64,000 bases of DNA from Hymenobacter artigasi (GTDB lineage: Bacteria; Bacteroidota; Bacteroidia; Cytophagales; Hymenobacteraceae): assembly GCF_012275535.1 (NCBI RefSeq), contig NZ_JAAVTK010000001.1:558001-622000 (forward strand). Reading direction: 5' to 3'. The notes below the pieces were generated by a model, which saw only the letters and a program-made list of their open reading frames with translations, was not told the origin of the DNA and searched no databases. Below are positions 60,920 to 64,000 of the stretch, in pieces; within the stretch, counting starts at the first letter, position 1, and each line of letters opens with the position of its first letter. A program made the translations under genes and the position numbers.

Positions 60920-62536
60920 TTATTTCTTGGTGGCCGGAAAATCGATAGCGCTGGTGTAGGTGCTGGCCTTGCCAAACGACTGGTTGATTTCGTCCACGGC
61001 GGCGCGGCTGCTCAGGCGCTTGGGCTTGGTATTGAGGAAGGTACCATCCTCGCCTACCAGCATGTAGGTAGGCACTTCCTGCAAGGCATACTCCCGGGCC
61101 ACGGCCGAGCGCAGCCCGCCGCCAGGAATGCGTACCTGCACGCCGGGCAGCTTTTTCACGGTCACGAGCGAGCGCCAGGCCTGCTCGTTCTCGTCCAAGG
61201 CAATGTTGATGAAGGTGATGTTCTTGCCTTCAAACTTGCGCATCAGCTCCTGGGCGTAGGCCAGGTCACGCAGACACAGGCCGTTGGTGCTTTTCCAGAA
61301 GTTGAGGTACACCAGCTTGCCGGCGAAGTCGTGCAGGTGCACGGTGTCGCCGTTGGCGGTGGGCAGCTTGAAATCGGGGGCCGGGGCGCCGATGGCGAAG
61401 TCCTTGTGCTGATTAAAATCGGCCTGCAGCGTGGGATAGAACTGATTTTTGGGGTCGTAGTTGCGGAAATCGGCCAGCATGGCCGCCGACTGCTTCACGT
61501 GCCCAAAACGGAACGACTCCTGCAGCACGCGGCCCAGTATAACCGCCCGCGACGGACCGGTGAGCTTCTTGCTGGCCAGCGCGTAGCAAGCCGGGTAAAA
61601 GTCGGGGTCGGAGCGCTGGTGGTGGTCCTGGCTCACGGTGAAGTGCACGTAGTTGAGCAGGAACTCGTGGTACAGCTCGCTCTGCACGGCGTTGGGCTCG
61701 TTGAGCAGGCCGGGCTCACGCAGAAAGTTGTAGTAGTCGGGAGCCATTTTCAGGCGGCCCTCGGTGTTCACCACCTGCTCGCGCAGGTCCTGAAAGGTCA
61801 GCTTATCATTGGCGTAGGCATACACCACTTCGGCATGGGCATAGTTATAAAACTCCTGCGTGAATGACTGCTTGGCCGCGTGGTCTTCCAGAAACTCGTA
61901 TTCGTGCTTGCGGCGGTACTCCAGGAAGGACAGAAACGGCGCTTCGTAGAGCTGAATATTATCAGGCAGCACCTGAAAACCATCATTTTCCACAAACTGG
62001 GCATCGGCTTCCACCAGGTAGTTGTTGGCGTTGGCGGCTTGTTGGCGATGGCGCTGCTCGTCGGTCAGGTTGGCGCGGTTGCGAAGCTTGGTGGCGAAGC
62101 CAGAGGGCACGTCATTGGGCTTAAATTTCAGCGTGCCCGACATGTCGCTGCCCTTAAAGCGCACGTCCATGTCGGTGCCGGGGTCCAGAAAGAGCGGGGC
62201 CACGTCGTCGCCATACACCAGGTCGGCCTTGGTGGCACCGCTCACGGGCACCACCAACTTAAAATCGCCCTTGTCGCTGAGCGGCACCCGAAACAGCTTT
62301 TCCTTGGGGTCAAGCGGGTTTTCGCGCAGCGAAATCGCAACAGAGTCAGTGGTAGGACCACTCACCCGCCCGGTGAGGGTGGCCATGCCCGCCGAGGCAG
62401 CAGCCGCAGCCGGAACCGCTTTGGCGGCAGCACCCACTACCGTGGTGGTCCGGCCCTGGGTGTGGCCCAGCAACGGGACCAGAACCAGAACTGCTCCGAC
62501 CAGCCGGCGCGTACAAGTGACGAAAGATGATATCAT
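60920..62536 (-). CDS. TlpA-like thioredoxin-fold protein with altered active site
   Basis: 538 residues, signal peptide (about 1-27, ending GHTQG). An N-terminal beta-rich region (about 45-150, SGLSVSG-like DUF4369 style), a helical middle, and a C-terminal TlpA/AhpC-like domain (about 375-535: GAPAPDFKLPTANGDTVHLHDFAGK). The redox motif that is normally WCGPC reads WKSTNGLC, near residue 415: the first cysteine is missing and only the second remains, so ordinary disulfide reductase chemistry is unlikely. Confidence 0.82.
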   Translation of the reverse strand: MISSFVTCTRRLVGAVLVLVPLLGHTQGRTTTVVGAAAKAVPAAAAASAGMATLTGRVSGPTTDSVAISLRENPLDPKEKLFRVPLSDKGDFKLVVPVSGATKADLVYGDDVAPLFLDPGTDMDVRFKGSDMSGTLKFKPNDVPSGFATKLRNRANLTDEQRHRQQAANANNYLVEADAQFVENDGFQVLPDNIQLYEAPFLSFLEYRRKHEYEFLEDHAAKQSFTQEFYNYAHAEVVYAYANDKLTFQDLREQVVNTEGRLKMAPDYYNFLREPGLLNEPNAVQSELYHEFLLNYVHFTVSQDHHQRSDPDFYPACYALASKKLTGPSRAVILGRVLQESFRFGHVKQSAAMLADFRNYDPKNQFYPTLQADFNQHKDFAIGAPAPDFKLPTANGDTVHLHDFAGKLVYLNFWKSTNGLCLRDLAYAQELMRKFEGKNITFINIALDENEQAWRSLVTVKKLPGVQVRIPGGGLRSAVAREYALQEVPTYMLVGEDGTFLNTKPKRLSSRAAVDEINQSFGKASTYTSAIDFPATKK

Positions 62537-62776
62537 GACAATAAAAACCAGCCCCGAGCAGTTATTAACAACCTCAGCAGCTACCTAGACAATGGATAGA
62601 ACCAACGGAGTTTACCAGGCCATTCGCGGTAAAAGCCTATCAGTACTCCGAAGATAAGGCTTTTTGGTTTATAAAATCCAAATCAAAATTCCGGCTTTTC
62701 ACGGCTTGCCCAGCACTTCGGCTTCCACCAGCCGCAAACCCTTGCGGCTGATGCCTGATAATCAAGCAGGTTTTCC
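62537..62776. other. Intergenic region between radA and the TlpA-like gene
   Basis: 240 bases without a supportable gene. On the minus strand a weak promoter pattern (TTTG, 22-base spacer, TATCTTCG) lies near 62650-62690 and may serve the TlpA-like gene. A 9-bp hairpin, CAGCCGCAA (62729-62737) with TTGCGGCTG (62742-62750), lies downstream of radA without a T-run. Confidence 0.45.
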
Positions 62777-64000
62777 TTAACCGAATAATCCGTCCAGCAC
62801 TTCGTCGAGCCGGCTCACCGCGTGCACTTTCAAGCCAAACCTGGCTAAGTCCAATCCCTTGCCATTAAATCGGGAGACATACATTTCCTGAAAACCCAGT
62901 TTTTCGGCTTCGGCCAGGCGCTGGTCGAGGCGCGACACGGCCCGGATTTCGCCGCTCAGGCCCACTTCGGCGGCCAGGCACACGTGGCCGGGAATGGGCA
63001 CATCGTTGAGCGAGGAAACCACGGCGGCGCACACGGCCATGTCCAGGGCGGGGTCGTCGAGGCGGAGGCCACCGGCGATGTTAAGGAATACGTCGTGCTG
63101 GCCCAGGCGCAGGCCGGCGCGCTTTTCGAGCACGGCCAGCAGCATTTGCAGGCGCTTGGCGTCGAAGCCGGTGCTGCTGCGCTGCGGGGTGCCGTAGGAC
63201 GTGGGCGACACCAGGGCCTGCACCTCCACCAGCAGCGGGCGGTTGCCTTCCAGCGTAGCCCCGATGGCCATGCCGCTCAGGCTTTCGCCGCGCTGCGAGA
63301 GCAAGATTTCGCTGGGGTTGCTCACCTGGCGCAGGCCGTCGCCCTGCATCTCGTAAATACCAAGTTCCGAGGTGCTGCCGAAGCGGTTTTTGGTGGTGCG
63401 CAGGATGCGGTAGCTCATGTGCCGGTCGCCCTCAAACTGCAGCACGGTGTCTACCATATGCTCCAGAATTTTGGGGCCGGCAATGCTGCCATCCTTCGTA
63501 ATGTGGCCGATGAGCATGACCGGCGTGCTGGTTTCCTTGGCAAATTTCAGGAATTCGGCAGTGCACTCGCGCACCTGGCTCACGCTGCCCGCGCCACTCT
63601 CCACCAGCGTGGAGTGCATGGTCTGGATGGAGTCGATGACGAGGATGTTGGGCTGCACCTGGTCAATCTGCCGGAAGATGTTCTGGGTGTTTGTCTCCGT
63701 CAGGATGTAGCAGCCGGGGTGCTGGCCGTCGGCCATGCGCTCGGCGCGCATTTTTATCTGGGCTTCGCTTTCTTCACCGCTCACATACAGCACCTTCATC
63801 TGGCGCAGGCTGAGGGCAATTTGCAGCATGAGTGTACTCTTGCCAATGCCCGGCTCGCCGCCGATGAGGATAATGGAGCCCGGCACGATGCCACCGCCGA
63901 GCACACGGTTCAGCTCGCCGTCGGGCGTGATGATGCGGGGCTCGTCTTCGGCCAGAATGCTGTTGAGGGGGACGGACTTGGCAGCTTTCTTGGTGTTGCC
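62777..64000 (-). CDS. radA: DNA repair protein RadA/Sms (N terminus outside the window)
   Basis: 408 codons are in the window; the start and the N-terminal zinc finger lie beyond the right edge. Walker A is GGEPGIGKST, Walker B region ILVIDSIQTM, the RadA-specific KNRFGS motif lies in TTKNRFGSTSELGIYEM, and the C-terminal Lon-like domain (LRLGQHDVFLNIAGGLRLDDPALD; EVGLSGEIRAVSRLDQR) ends the protein. Drives branch migration during recombination. Stop at 62777. Confidence 0.95.
   Translation of the reverse strand, partial: GNTKKAAKSVPLNSILAEDEPRIITPDGELNRVLGGGIVPGSIILIGGEPGIGKSTLMLQIALSLRQMKVLYVSGEESEAQIKMRAERMADGQHPGCYILTETNTQNIFRQIDQVQPNILVIDSIQTMHSTLVESGAGSVSQVRECTAEFLKFAKETSTPVMLIGHITKDGSIAGPKILEHMVDTVLQFEGDRHMSYRILRTTKNRFGSTSELGIYEMQGDGLRQVSNPSEILLSQRGESLSGMAIGATLEGNRPLLVEVQALVSPTSYGTPQRSSTGFDAKRLQMLLAVLEKRAGLRLGQHDVFLNIAGGLRLDDPALDMAVCAAVVSSLNDVPIPGHVCLAAEVGLSGEIRAVSRLDQRLAEAEKLGFQEMYVSRFNGKGLDLARFGLKVHAVSRLDEVLDGLFG

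Noticed and set aside
1..64000. tRNA or rRNA genes, prophage, IS transposases, toxin-antitoxin or defence systems
   Set aside because: No T-loop-like sequences, transposase motifs or typical defence domains were seen on either strand.

Overview
The window looks like chromosomal DNA from a GC-rich member of the Bacteroidota, most like Hymenobacter and relatives in the Cytophagales. Support: Bacteroidetes-type promoter boxes (TAnnTTTG, with a TTTG-like box about 20 bases upstream) before several genes; families largely confined to the phylum (DUF4292, DUF2911, CsgH-type curli protein, CrtD/CruF carotenoid pair); and a conserved run of flippase, dUTPase, sugar nucleotidyltransferase, TPR protein, DUF4292 lipoprotein and EnvC-like protein. 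No rRNA, tRNA, CRISPR array, IS element, prophage or defence island was found.

Layout. 1-8.9 kb: leftward envelope block (flippase, dut, nucleotidyltransferase, TPR, DUF4292, EnvC-like), with an enoyl-CoA hydratase upstream. 9.1-20 kb: mscL, a small secreted protein, the rimP-nusA-infB translation/transcription operon, a DUF2911 protein, selD and two membrane proteins. 20-27 kb: rbfA, a methyltransferase, a LolC/E-type permease and a SNF2 helicase interrupted by a 347-residue intein. 27-34 kb: a curli-type amyloid locus (csgE, csgF, csgG, two curlin-repeat proteins, csgH, a beta-propeller lipoprotein). 34-41 kb: SRPBCC protein, RlmI-like methyltransferase, carotenoid genes crtD-cruF, a TetR regulator, an M28 peptidase and a decayed aldehyde dehydrogenase. 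41-53 kb: two TPR sensor kinases, an M13 peptidase, tatC, glyA and a sigma/putative anti-sigma pair. 53-64 kb: a phosphoesterase, small acidic proteins, pterin dehydratase, rsmI-lnt, an inositol-phosphatase-family gene, a Cys-rich membrane peptide, a radical SAM enzyme, a TlpA-like protein and the 3' part of radA.

The most striking structure is non-coding. Seventeen intergenic spaces carry long inverted repeats (arms about 22-74 bases, several perfect). They fall into families: a roughly 100-bp GTCAT...ATGAC hairpin with a conserved loop (four copies), a GGAGGGG element (two), a CACGGATT element (two), a GCGAA/TTCGC element (two), a GGTGGATTGG element (two) and singletons built from short quasi-repeated units. 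Some arms supply the stop codon or last codons of the adjoining gene. The most extreme, at 10181-10446, is a perfect 74-bp inverted repeat enclosing two strong terminator hairpins between two converging genes.

Other points of interest are the intein, which carries the Trp/Cys/Thr signature of class 3 inteins in the Walker A motif of the helicase; a candidate attenuator ahead of rimP; a CsgG with a long extra C-terminal domain; and catalytically degenerate EnvC-like and TlpA-like proteins. All functional calls rest on reading the sequence; no database search was run.
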